Source: Halobacillus halophilus DSM 2266
GTDB lineage: Bacteria > Bacillota > Bacilli > Bacillales > Halobacillaceae
DNA: 64,000 bases
Assembly: GCF_000284515.1 (NCBI RefSeq)
Contig: NC_017668.1
Location: 1,984,001 to 2,048,000, forward strand
Direction of reading: 5' to 3'
Of the stretch, positions 1-6,976 are shown in pieces. A program made the position numbers and the translations under genes. Under the pieces are notes generated by a model that worked only from the letters and a program-made list of their open reading frames with translations, ran no database searches and was not told where the DNA came from. Every line of letters starts with the position of its first letter. The first letter of the stretch is position 1.

Positions 1-1
1 T

Positions 2-568
2 GTTCCTAGTAAAATGAAGAAGTCTTTTGAAGAAGCTGTGCTGAAAGTTCTACCTGAATTCCCTGTAGGGGATCCAAGAGAGGATAACCTGATAGGTCCG
101 TTGATTTCCAAGAAACAGTGGGATACCGTGCAGTCCTATATTGAAAAAGGTCTAGATGAAGGTGCATCTCTATTAACGGGAGGAACCGGTAAGCCGGATG
201 GGCTTGACCAAGGCTATTATGCCAAACCTACCGTATTTACAGATGTTCAAAATAATATGGTAATTGCACAAGAGGAAATCTTTGGGCCAGTAACCACTAT
301 CATCACATATGATACGCTTGATGAAGCTATTGAAATTGCTAATGAAACTATTTATGGTTTAGCTGGTTACGTAATAGGTAATGACCCGGAAAATCTAAGA
401 AAAGCAGCAACTGGAATTCGTGCAGGTCGTATCAAAGTGAACGACACTGAAGCTGATTTTTCTGCTCCATTCGGAGGGTATAAGCAATCCGGAATAGGAA
501 GAGAATGGGGCGACTATGGTATTGAAGAATACTTGGAAACCAAAACTATACTTGGATTTCCTTCTTAA
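2..568 (+). CDS. Aldehyde dehydrogenase family protein, C-terminal part
   Basis: The reading frame is open to the left edge, so only the last 188 residues are present. They carry the family's C-terminal hallmarks: an EEIFGPV block and a closing FGGYKQSGIGRE segment followed by an EEYLETKT tail. The Rossmann domain and catalytic cysteine lie outside the window. The family oxidises aldehydes to acids with NAD(P)+; the substrate cannot be told from this fragment. The internal ATG at 14 is not the start, because the sequence before it (VPSK) is in frame and typical of the family. A strong hairpin terminator follows at 607. Confidence 0.93.
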   Translation, partial: VPSKMKKSFEEAVLKVLPEFPVGDPREDNLIGPLISKKQWDTVQSYIEKGLDEGASLLTGGTGKPDGLDQGYYAKPTVFTDVQNNMVIAQEEIFGPVTTIITYDTLDEAIEIANETIYGLAGYVIGNDPENLRKAATGIRAGRIKVNDTEADFSAPFGGYKQSGIGREWGDYGIEEYLETKTILGFPS

Positions 569-606
569 ATTGAAATTATGAGGTGTTAAGGCACACCTCA
601 TAAGTA

Positions 607-640
607 AAGAGGCACCCGGATTACTGGGTGCCTCTTTATT
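607..640. terminator. Bidirectional terminator
   Basis: A GC-rich perfect inverted repeat (GAGGCACCC / GGGTGCCTC) with flanking A and T runs lies between two convergent genes and can serve both. Confidence 0.85.
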
Positions 641-641
641 A

Positions 642-1019
642 TTACTCTTGATCGAACCATAACGTGTCCTGGATATCTACTGAACCATTGTAATTAATGT
701 GAATTTCTTCATCAGCTTTAATATCCCGGTAAGCATAGAAGTCAAACGTATCGTTATCAAAGTTAATGACATAGTTCGCGTTCGGCTCATAGGAATGGTT
801 AAACATCATGCCGTACCCCAATACGAATGCTGTATGGTTTTCGCCGTACTCAAACGCATAATCAGCCAGCCGGGTTTTTTCTATATGAACATGTTCCTCA
901 TTAGGATAAGGGATAACAGGAGCCTGATGAATGAGTGTATTTTTCGGGATATCCTGATTCGCGAAGACACCTCTGTTTAATTCTTCATCCGTAAGTGTAG
1001 AAGTTCTAATTTCAATCAT
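642..1019 (-). CDS. SET domain protein (putative lysine methyltransferase)
   Basis: This 125-residue protein is little more than a SET domain. The signature NHSYEPNA is at residues 74–81 and an EIHINYNG element near 106–113; in SET enzymes these form the knot-like S-adenosylmethionine/lysine site. An RG.FA motif near residues 16–20 matches the family's N-terminal strand. Start chosen at the ATG at 1019 because AAGGTGA lies just upstream; a longer in-frame extension has no ribosome binding site. Bacterial stand-alone SET proteins are assumed to methylate protein lysines, but the target here is unknown. It is a monocistronic gene convergent with the aldehyde dehydrogenase. Confidence 0.85.
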   Translation of the reverse strand: MIEIRTSTLTDEELNRGVFANQDIPKNTLIHQAPVIPYPNEEHVHIEKTRLADYAFEYGENHTAFVLGYGMMFNHSYEPNANYVINFDNDTFDFYAYRDIKADEEIHINYNGSVDIQDTLWFDQE

Positions 1020-1188
1020 GGGATCACCTTGCTTTCTTTTCAAGATCTAACTTTAACTATCTAAGCCTGACAGAAGTGTGGATGTAAATCAAATGACCAA
1101 AAATTCTGTAAAATTAATAGTTAAAGGAAAATTGAGGAAAAAATGTGTTAAACTTGTGAAAATAAAATCTTACAAAGGAATTGATAGT

Positions 1189-1359
1189 ATGAAGATTTCA
1201 ACTTGTCTATTGTTAATTATCTTCGTTATGCAGCTGTCCACTCTCATCAATAGTACGGTGTTTGATGGAGGGGGGAGCGGTGTCTTGCTTGCCGTACATA
1301 CCACTTCATTTGTAGCAGCAATTGGGTTTTATGCGCAGATAAGGAGCGAAAATGGCTAA
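1189..1359 (+). CDS. Small hydrophobic protein, unknown function
   Basis: A 56-residue frame begins at an ATG preceded by AAAGGAA at good spacing. The sequence has two hydrophobic stretches, about residues 4–19 and 30–46, separated by a Gly-rich turn (GGGSG), so it would be a two-pass membrane protein. I do not recognise the family. The frame stays open upstream to 1078, but that part is Lys/Asn-rich and unconvincing. It stands alone between two minus-strand genes, with no clear promoter. Confidence 0.45.
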   Translation: MKISTCLLLIIFVMQLSTLINSTVFDGGGSGVLLAVHTTSFVAAIGFYAQIRSENG

Positions 1360-1505
1360 TCTCAAAGGTAGCCTCTATGAATAGGGATCCACTTTTAATT
1401 AATCTATTGATTTACAAAAAGTAATGGTTTATGAACGAAGCATTTTTGCTGAGGGGAGAGGTTACCCTTTACTTAGGGTGAAAAACGATAGCGCCGTTAT
1501 TTCAA

Positions 1506-1562
1506 AATACTTTCATAAGAAAACACACCTCATACAAAGGTGTGTTTTCTTATGAAAGTATT
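1506..1562. terminator. Long perfect hairpin, likely bidirectional terminator
   Basis: Two 25-base arms (1506–1530 and 1538–1562) are exact reverse complements around a 7-base loop. The central AAAACACACCT/AGGTGTGTTTT part resembles a terminator. It lies just past the 3' end of the minus-strand glycosylase gene and downstream of the small plus-strand frame. Confidence 0.7.
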
Positions 1563-1572
1563 GGCTTAAACG

Positions 1573-2154
1573 TTATCTGGAAATAAACCTGTTTTCTGTG
1601 ATCCAAAATCTCCACGGATAGTCACGGGCTTCTCCAGAGTTGTCAATACCGATTCGTTTCCCTTGGGAAATATGTTCAGGGGAAAAGCCTTTTTTGATAT
1701 ACAGTGGTGATTGGTCCAGAGGATGTCCATAGTCCGATTTGATAATCCCTAAGGCTTTCGTTAATTTTCCGGGTCCATTTGTAAAGTCCTTTTCTTTTTT
1801 ATCTCCTCTTCTTTCCTGTATCAGGTCCAAGCCTTCTTTGGGTTCGACCGCTCTAATTAAAACGGCCTCCGGGTGGTTTAATTCACCGCTTACTACATTC
1901 ACCAGACAGTGTGTATGCATAACGTATGTGTAAACATAACCAGGCAGGCCAAACATTACTTCCGTTCGCTGCGTCCGCTTATTGTTAAAACTATGAGCTG
2001 CCCTGTCAACCGGACCAATATATGCTTCTGTTTCTACAATATATCCAGAAGCCGTGCCTTTCTCCGTTTCTTTAACTAATTCACAGCCCAAAAGAGATTT
2101 TGCTAGCTCTAAAGTAGGCTGTTCATAAAATTCTGCAGACAAAATGCTCATCAT
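1573..2154 (-). CDS. DNA-3-methyladenine glycosylase (AAG/MPG family)
   Basis: The 193-residue product matches the compact AAG fold used in base-excision repair to cut alkylated purines from DNA. Visible family features are an N-terminal LLG element, the VETEAY block holding the catalytic glutamate, a DRAAHSFNN segment, a YVMHTHCLN-like strand (here VYTYVMHTHCLVNVV), AVLIRAVEP and the NGPGKLTKALGI block. Length is normal for the family. Start set at the first of two consecutive ATG codons (2154), 3 bases past a GGAAGGG ribosome binding site. Cytosolic and monocistronic. Confidence 0.95.
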   Translation of the reverse strand: MMSILSAEFYEQPTLELAKSLLGCELVKETEKGTASGYIVETEAYIGPVDRAAHSFNNKRTQRTEVMFGLPGYVYTYVMHTHCLVNVVSGELNHPEAVLIRAVEPKEGLDLIQERRGDKKEKDFTNGPGKLTKALGIIKSDYGHPLDQSPLYIKKGFSPEHISQGKRIGIDNSGEARDYPWRFWITENRFISR

Positions 2155-2291
2155 TGACCCTTCCTCTCCCAATTACGATTAGACATGAAGTTCATCAAAT
2201 ATATCATAAACCAGCCCTTTATTTCATTCAAAACTTCATAAATTGAAAAAGTGAAAAGATAAATATTTCAAATAAAGTTCATCTTTTAGGT

Positions 2292-2724
2292 TTGAACAAA
2301 TATGGTGTGGGGATTCACTCAGCTATTTGGAATTGCCGTTAATATTCATTTCATTCACATTTACGGCATTCTTTTTGCAATAGAAGTTATAATTATGCTT
2401 ACTTTCGCTTACTTTAAGCCGAGGACTAAGGCGTTTAAGTTTTATAATAGCCCGAAGATTAACATGACGCCATGGAAGTAGAGTTTAGCTACTTCCGTTA
2501 TATTAATTGCAAGTATAGGCGCCACTTATATAGTTTTTTCTCCTATTGGTGTACCCTATTCGGGAGGGATGGTCTTTCCTTATTTCTGGCCGGTATTAAT
2601 CGGTCTTGTACTTGCAACTATTGGGTTAGTCATACTTTCCATTAGAAAGTGGCAGAAAAAGTATGCAGATGTATTAAGCTATAGTGAGGATAAGGATGAA
2701 AGACCAATAGAAAATGTTCAGTAA
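2292..2724 (+). pseudogene. Decayed C-terminus of a solute:sodium symporter
   Basis: Conceptual translation gives a C-terminal fragment of a sodium:solute symporter (SSS family) spread over two frames. One frame reads LNKYGVGIHSAIW and then stops; the next frame continues with GIAVNIHFIHIYGILF near 2324, so a frameshift is inferred. A TAG at 2479–2481 then interrupts the frame directly after a TPWK motif, and translation can be followed again through two more hydrophobic segments to TAA at 2722. The 5' two-thirds of a normal transporter is missing. This is a remnant, not a working gene. The family call rests on the hydrophobic pattern and motifs such as FSPIGV and TPWK. Confidence 0.7.
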
Positions 2725-2728
2725 TCAG

Positions 2729-2753
2729 AAGCTCCCTATTAAGGGAGCTTTTT
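2729..2753 (+). terminator. Rho-independent terminator
   Basis: Inverted repeat AAGCTCCCT / AGGGAGCTT around a 4-base loop, ending in a T run, five bases past the symporter remnant's stop codon. Confidence 0.8.
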
Positions 2754-2868
2754 AAATGAAAAACCATGGCTTAGAAAGGTAATGTTTAACACAAGTTTAT
2801 TTCGGTAACATACATTTTGAAATCGAAATAAAATTGGAAGAGTTAGAATATATTTAGGAGGCTAGTCA

Positions 2869-3612
2869 TTGACGAATTTACAAGATCAAGTAGTTATTAT
2901 CACAGGAGCATCCAGTGGAATCGGTGAGGAAACGGCGAAAGAACTTTCCTCTAAAGGAGCTAAACTTGTATTAGCAGCAAGACGTGAAGATCGGCTGGAA
3001 GAATTAGCGAAAAAAGTAAACGATGATGGCGGGCACGCGATATACAAAGCAACTGACGTAACCAATTATGATGAAATGGAAGAGCTTGCTGAATACGCTC
3101 AAAAAGAACTGGGCCAAATAGATGCCATTGTAAATAATGCGGGATTGATGCCACTTTCTTTACTAAATAAACAAAAGGTTAAAGAATGGGATCAAATGAT
3201 CGATGTAAATATTAAAGGTGTGCTATATGGAATATCTGCCGTGCTGCCTCATATGCGCGAACGCAAAAAGGGACACATCATTAATATTTCTTCCGTGGCT
3301 GGACACGTAGTCTTTCCGGGAAGTGCTGTATACAGTGGTACAAAATTCGCTGTGCGTGCGATTACGGACGGGGTGAGAATGGAAGAGTCTGCAGAGAGTA
3401 AGATTAGAGCAACGATCATTTCGCCTGGAGCGGTTTCTACTGAACTGACATCTACCATTACAGATGAAGATGTAAAAGGTGGAGTAGACGAACTTTACGA
3501 ACAGGCGATCACGCCGGACAGCATTGCCAGAACAATACGTTATGCTCTGGAAGAACCAGCAGAAGTTACCATTAATGAAATTGTAGTACGACCAACAGAC
3601 CAAACCACATAA
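2869..3612 (+). CDS. Short-chain dehydrogenase/reductase (SDR) family oxidoreductase
   Basis: This 247-residue classical SDR has the cofactor motif TGASSGIG at residues 13–20, NNAG near 88–91, a catalytic serine in the NISSVAG strand and the YSGTK active-site Tyr/Lys pair near 154–158. Arg residues after the second strand (AARRED) point to NADP(H) preference. The start is TTG at 2869, seven bases after a TAGGAGG ribosome binding site; no ATG fits. The substrate is not predictable, though the sequence resembles the YdfG/serine-dehydrogenase-like group of small SDRs. Monocistronic, closed by a terminator at 3615. An 8-base inverted repeat at 2797–2831 lies in the likely promoter region. Confidence 0.9.
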   Translation: MTNLQDQVVIITGASSGIGEETAKELSSKGAKLVLAARREDRLEELAKKVNDDGGHAIYKATDVTNYDEMEELAEYAQKELGQIDAIVNNAGLMPLSLLNKQKVKEWDQMIDVNIKGVLYGISAVLPHMRERKKGHIINISSVAGHVVFPGSAVYSGTKFAVRAITDGVRMEESAESKIRATIISPGAVSTELTSTITDEDVKGGVDELYEQAITPDSIARTIRYALEEPAEVTINEIVVRPTDQTT

Positions 3613-3614
3613 AC

Positions 3615-3645
3615 AAAAAAGCAGCCTGCCACAGGCTGCTTTTTT
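3615..3645 (+). terminator. Rho-independent terminator
   Basis: Stem AGCAGCCTG / CAGGCTGCT with a 3-base loop and a run of six T follows the SDR gene directly. Confidence 0.88.
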
Positions 3646-3777
3646 GTAAAAATCTGGCACCTCAGGTCATACATATTATGGATGATTATAGGAGCTCCTT
3701 AGTCATGTATAGCTGGCACATCCAATAGTTTGGTATAAAAAGGAATGGCATTATAGAACACATTAAGAAGTGAAATC

Positions 3778-4128
3778 ATGGAAAGAAAAGCCCATACTAT
3801 ATTAGAGGAATACCGTAATGGAATTGAACAACTATCGGAGCATCTGCCCAAAACCATCCAGGAGTACAATCGATTCACTGGTGAAGCATTTAATGATGGA
3901 GAAGTTACAAAAGCAAATAAACACTTAATGGCACTGGCAATTAGTTTGAAAGAAGGAGACGAACCCAGCATTACTTACCATATGGATCAATGCGTAGCAA
4001 TGGACTGCTCGGATCAGGAGATTTATGAATCTATGGGTGTAGCTGCTGCATACGGTGGTGGTGAGGCTATGAGTCAATCCGTCACGAAAGGTTTTGAAAT
4101 CTTAAAACAGCTCCGAAACCAATCTTAA
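3778..4128 (+). CDS. Carboxymuconolactone decarboxylase-like (AhpD-fold) protein
   Basis: A 116-residue, all-helical protein of the CMD/AhpD superfamily. The pattern KHLMALAISL, then ITYH, then IYESMGVAAAYGGGEAM follows the family. The redox-active CxxC pair is absent: the expected positions read D61 and S64 before Ile65 and His68, while the two cysteines present (C72, C77) are elsewhere. It is therefore unlikely to act as an AhpD-type peroxidase partner. Start ATG at 3778; the upstream AAGTGA is a weak ribosome binding site. Monocistronic, function unknown. Confidence 0.8.
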   Translation: MERKAHTILEEYRNGIEQLSEHLPKTIQEYNRFTGEAFNDGEVTKANKHLMALAISLKEGDEPSITYHMDQCVAMDCSDQEIYESMGVAAAYGGGEAMSQSVTKGFEILKQLRNQS

Positions 4129-4134
4129 GCTACC

Positions 4135-4180
4135 CGGCAGGCTGCCGTATTCCTCCTAGAAGAAGGGTGCGGCAGTTTTA
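4135..4180 (+). terminator. Probable terminator hairpin
   Basis: CTGCCG (4142–4147) pairs with CGGCAG (4170–4175), which is followed by TTTTATTT. A competing short hairpin, CGGCAG/CTGCCG, sits at 4135–4147. Confidence 0.6.
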
Positions 4181-4506
4181 TTTCTCTAAAGATTCGGTTC
4201 TGAATGTTATGATTCTTTAACTTGGAAGGGATAGCTTAAATAGAGGATTAGAGTGTTAGAAAAAAGAAAGACCAGGGGTTATATGTGGGGCGAAGAATAG
4301 AGGTTTATAGAATATAACTAAAAAGCTTTTAAAGATCCTATTTAGGAAAACAATGGGTGGGAATAAAGGCTTGCTAGTTTAATATAAAATTAAAATGATA
4401 AGGATAATCGGCGAGGCGCATTATAGGTTGGGTAATCTTATAATGCGAAAAGAATTTTTCATTAGAGATAAGATTCCCCATTGTGAATTCAGTATTTTTC
4501 TTTCCA
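4181..4506. other. Intergenic stretch without a supported gene
   Basis: About 325 AT-rich bases. One 9-bp stem-loop is visible (CGCATTATA at 4417–4425 with TATAATGCG at 4439–4447). A frame that could be read across 4395–4604 is not convincing, because it runs through the terminator hairpin at 4513–4554 and has no ribosome binding site. Confidence 0.5.
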
Positions 4507-4554
4507 TTAAAAAATCAACGTCTTTTGACTACTTAAGTCATGCAGACGTTGATT
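4507..4554 (-). terminator. Terminator of the minus-strand small basic protein gene
   Basis: Arms AATCAACGTCT (4513–4523) and AGACGTTGATT (4544–4554) are perfectly complementary. Read on the minus strand, the stem is followed by a run of six T, which suits the gene ending at 4628. Confidence 0.75.
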
Positions 4555-4627
4555 CCATGGAACGGCTTGAGTACCGTTATCCTTTATTTGCTTTCTTCTC
4601 ATAGCTATATGTCACCACTTCATTCTC

Positions 4628-4783
4628 TTATTTTCTTTTGTTTTTACGAAAAGGCATAAGAAGTTTGCCGCTTTTAGTTCGCTTCACTTTTGTGGAAGCA
4701 GACAGTTGGGATCCCTTGGCTTCCGGGGTGTTTTTGTAGTCCTCTTCAAATAGCTCGCGAGCCTTGGAATAAAGCATGGTCAT
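4628..4783 (-). CDS. Small basic protein behind a Fur box
   Basis: A 51-residue, Lys/Arg-rich protein with the C-terminus PFRKNKRK. Start at the ATG at 4783, eight bases after a near-ideal AAGGAGG; a second ATG lies two codons in. No domain is recognised. Just upstream (4801–4815) sits a sequence matching the ferric uptake regulator site, so the gene is probably derepressed under iron starvation. B. subtilis has small Fur-regulated basic proteins (FbpA–C) that support iron-sparing regulation; this protein is similar in size, charge and setting, but I do not see clear sequence identity to them. A good terminator follows on the same strand. Confidence 0.7.
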   Translation of the reverse strand: MTMLYSKARELFEEDYKNTPEAKGSQLSASTKVKRTKSGKLLMPFRKNKRK

Positions 4784-4800
4784 TTTAATGACCTCCTTTT

Positions 4801-4815
4801 TAATAATGGTTATCA
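4801..4815. promoter_or_regulatory. Putative Fur box
   Basis: TAATAATGGTTATCA matches the 7-1-7 Fur consensus TGATAATnATTATCA at 12 of 14 defined positions. It lies 17 bases upstream of the small basic protein's start codon. Confidence 0.7.
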
Positions 4816-4817
4816 TT

Positions 4818-5202
4818 CAATCAGCTTTAGTTTTCTTAACTGATGAATTAATGAAAATTTTACTCTCTAGTAAGGGGGTAACGCAATAGTTTTTTTAACT
4901 TTTTTTTCGACAAATTTTTGGTTATTTTCCAACTATCTTTTTTCCAATTTATAGAACAGGAAAATAATAACAAAACGCGCATAATTACTATAGCGATACG
5001 ACTTTAATAAGCTTCCGTATTTTTAAATATCATTCAAAAATTCTGGAATTGAAAAATAGGATAAAAGTCACGGATTTTTCGCAAACTTATTGAAAACCTA
5101 TCCAGAAGCTTTTGAAAGTTTATAGGCATAAACCAATGGGAATTTACAACAAACAAGGGTGCTTTAGTATCATAAAGTGTGAACAAAGGATGATATCATA
5201 TA
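4818..5202. other. Intergenic region upstream of the MurE-like gene
   Basis: AT-rich, with no supported gene. It should hold the promoter of the small basic protein (leftward) and that of the MurE-like gene (rightward). A clear dyad, GTTTAT-N4-ATAAAC, is at 5118–5133 and could be an operator. No riboswitch was recognised. Confidence 0.5.
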
Positions 5203-6714
5203 ATGACTAACAAAGAAGTGATTTTTAAAAACCTATTTCAAGGGACCATTTATGGCCCTGGGAGTCAATACGTATCCTCAGTAGTATATGATTCTCGTGA
5301 GGCAGAAGAAGGCGATGCTTTTGTATGCATTGCTGGTGAAAAGCATGATGGACATCTTTTTATTGAACAGGCTATTCAAAACGGTGCAAACACCATCATT
5401 GGTTCCGAGAGTGAAAAGTTACACATGTATTCGACTTTTTATAATCATATAAGCTTTATATGCGTGCCCGAAACTAGAACGGCTCTAGCCCAGTTAGCTT
5501 CAACCATTTATGATTCCCCATCGAACTCCCTCTACACCATTGGCGTCACAGGAACCAATGGAAAAACAACCGTTTCGTCTTTCCTATATTCGCTTTTAAA
5601 CGACCTTCGTATGCGCACGGGTAGTTTAGGCACGGCCGGAATATGGGATGATGAGAAAAAGACAGAGTTTAAGCAGACGGTACCTACGACTCCTGAAGCT
5701 CCTGATATTCACCGAGTTTTGCATTATTTTAGAAAAAGAGAGATGAATGCTGCAATCATTGAATCCACTTCGATAGCGATTGAGCAGAAACGCTTGGCCA
5801 CAATCCATTTTGATGTAGCCGTCCATACCAATTTGACTCCTGAGCACTTAGAATTTCACGGTACTATGGAAGCTTATAAACAAGCGAAAATGAAGCTGTT
5901 TGATCAGTCCAAGAGTGCAATTGTTAACGCAGATGATCCCCAAATGGCGGAAGAATTAATAAGAAGTTTCAAAGGAACTTTAATCACATATGGGATTGAG
6001 GAACCAGCAGATATCTCCGCTAAAGAAATCCGTACAACGATGGAGGGGACTTCATTTACATTACGTTTGTTCGGTAAGGATTACCATATGCATGCACCTA
6101 TTTTTGGAACATATAATGTCTCCAATTTCCTAGCTGCTGTAGCGGTTTGCTGCCAAATGGGCTACTCGGCAGAACAGATATTATCAGTAGTTTCGACAAT
6201 TAAGAGTCCGGAAGGACGTTTTCAAATTGTAGAAAACGATGCCCCTTTTCAAATTGTTTTAGACTATGCTCATACTCCTGACGCTCTTTTCCATATATTG
6301 AGTGCTGTGCGACATATTCCTTATCGCAACTTAATTGTTATGATCACAGGAGTGGGTCTCAGGGATCCAAAAAAGCGCCCTTTGATGGCCGAAGTGGCTG
6401 AGGGTATGGCTGATGAAATTGTGGTCAGTGTTGATCAGCCGGGGCACGCTGATCGTCAGGAAGTCGTAAACGATGTGTTAAAAGGATTCAAGGAGCCCGC
6501 AGCATCTCAAATCCATTCAGTATTGCATCGAGAAGAAGCCATTCACTATGCATTTGATTTAGCTGAATCTGGTGATCTGGTTTTATTAACAGGAATCGGA
6601 TTCGGGGGGTACCAGGTTATCGGGGATGAGAAGGTGCCTTACTCAGAGATGCAGGTGATTGAAGACTATTTTGAGAACTTTTTTTGTAATAAACAAGCTT
6701 TATGTGAAAGTTGA
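5203..6714 (+). CDS. MurE-like Mur ligase with altered acceptor site
   Basis: A 503-residue Mur ligase with the three-domain plan of MurE, which adds the third amino acid to UDP-MurNAc-L-Ala-D-Glu in peptidoglycan synthesis. The ATP loop GTNGKTT is at 117–123, an NLTPEHLEFHGTME block at 210–223, and the lysine expected to be carbamylated near K229. Residues that choose the amino acid differ: the DNPR motif of diaminopimelate ligases (DNPA in lysine ligases) is DQPG at 410–413, and the GKGHE block is GIGFGG at 463–468. The usual EVSSHAL is ESTSIAI. The gene stands alone, far from any division/cell-wall cluster. It could add another residue (for example ornithine) or act on another substrate. 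Start ATG at 5203 after AAAGGATG. Confidence 0.85.
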   Translation: MTNKEVIFKNLFQGTIYGPGSQYVSSVVYDSREAEEGDAFVCIAGEKHDGHLFIEQAIQNGANTIIGSESEKLHMYSTFYNHISFICVPETRTALAQLASTIYDSPSNSLYTIGVTGTNGKTTVSSFLYSLLNDLRMRTGSLGTAGIWDDEKKTEFKQTVPTTPEAPDIHRVLHYFRKREMNAAIIESTSIAIEQKRLATIHFDVAVHTNLTPEHLEFHGTMEAYKQAKMKLFDQSKSAIVNADDPQMAEELIRSFKGTLITYGIEEPADISAKEIRTTMEGTSFTLRLFGKDYHMHAPIFGTYNVSNFLAAVAVCCQMGYSAEQILSVVSTIKSPEGRFQIVENDAPFQIVLDYAHTPDALFHILSAVRHIPYRNLIVMITGVGLRDPKKRPLMAEVAEGMADEIVVSVDQPGHADRQEVVNDVLKGFKEPAASQIHSVLHREEAIHYAFDLAESGDLVLLTGIGFGGYQVIGDEKVPYSEMQVIEDYFENFFCNKQALCES

Positions 6715-6749
6715 TAATTAAGGCAGGAGGACTATAACTAAACAGAAAC

Positions 6750-6842
6750 GGACAGGTGATTTTTAGTGGCATTTAATCATTCAGCACCCTGTCCAAATGG
6801 AGTAGACTTGAAGAGACTATTATTCTCTTCAAGTCTTTTTTA
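6750..6842 (+). terminator. Tandem hairpins ending in a terminator
   Basis: The first hairpin pairs GGACAGG (from 6750) with CCTGTCC (to 6794). The second is a 13-bp perfect stem (6804–6816 with 6824–6836) followed by a T run, a strong Rho-independent terminator for the MurE-like gene. Confidence 0.85.
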
Positions 6843-6976
6843 ATGAAAAGTAGTTGAAAGATGATTGCTGTTTTTAATTGTCGGTCTGTATAAAAAAACT
6901 GCTAAATTTCTATTTTAGATGTTAAAATATATAAATAATTACAATATTCTACATTACTGAAAGGTAAGGTGACGAT

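Noticed and set aside
4395-4604. Possible 69-residue plus-strand protein
   Set aside because: No ribosome binding site, odd composition, and it runs through a well-formed terminator hairpin of the opposite-strand gene.
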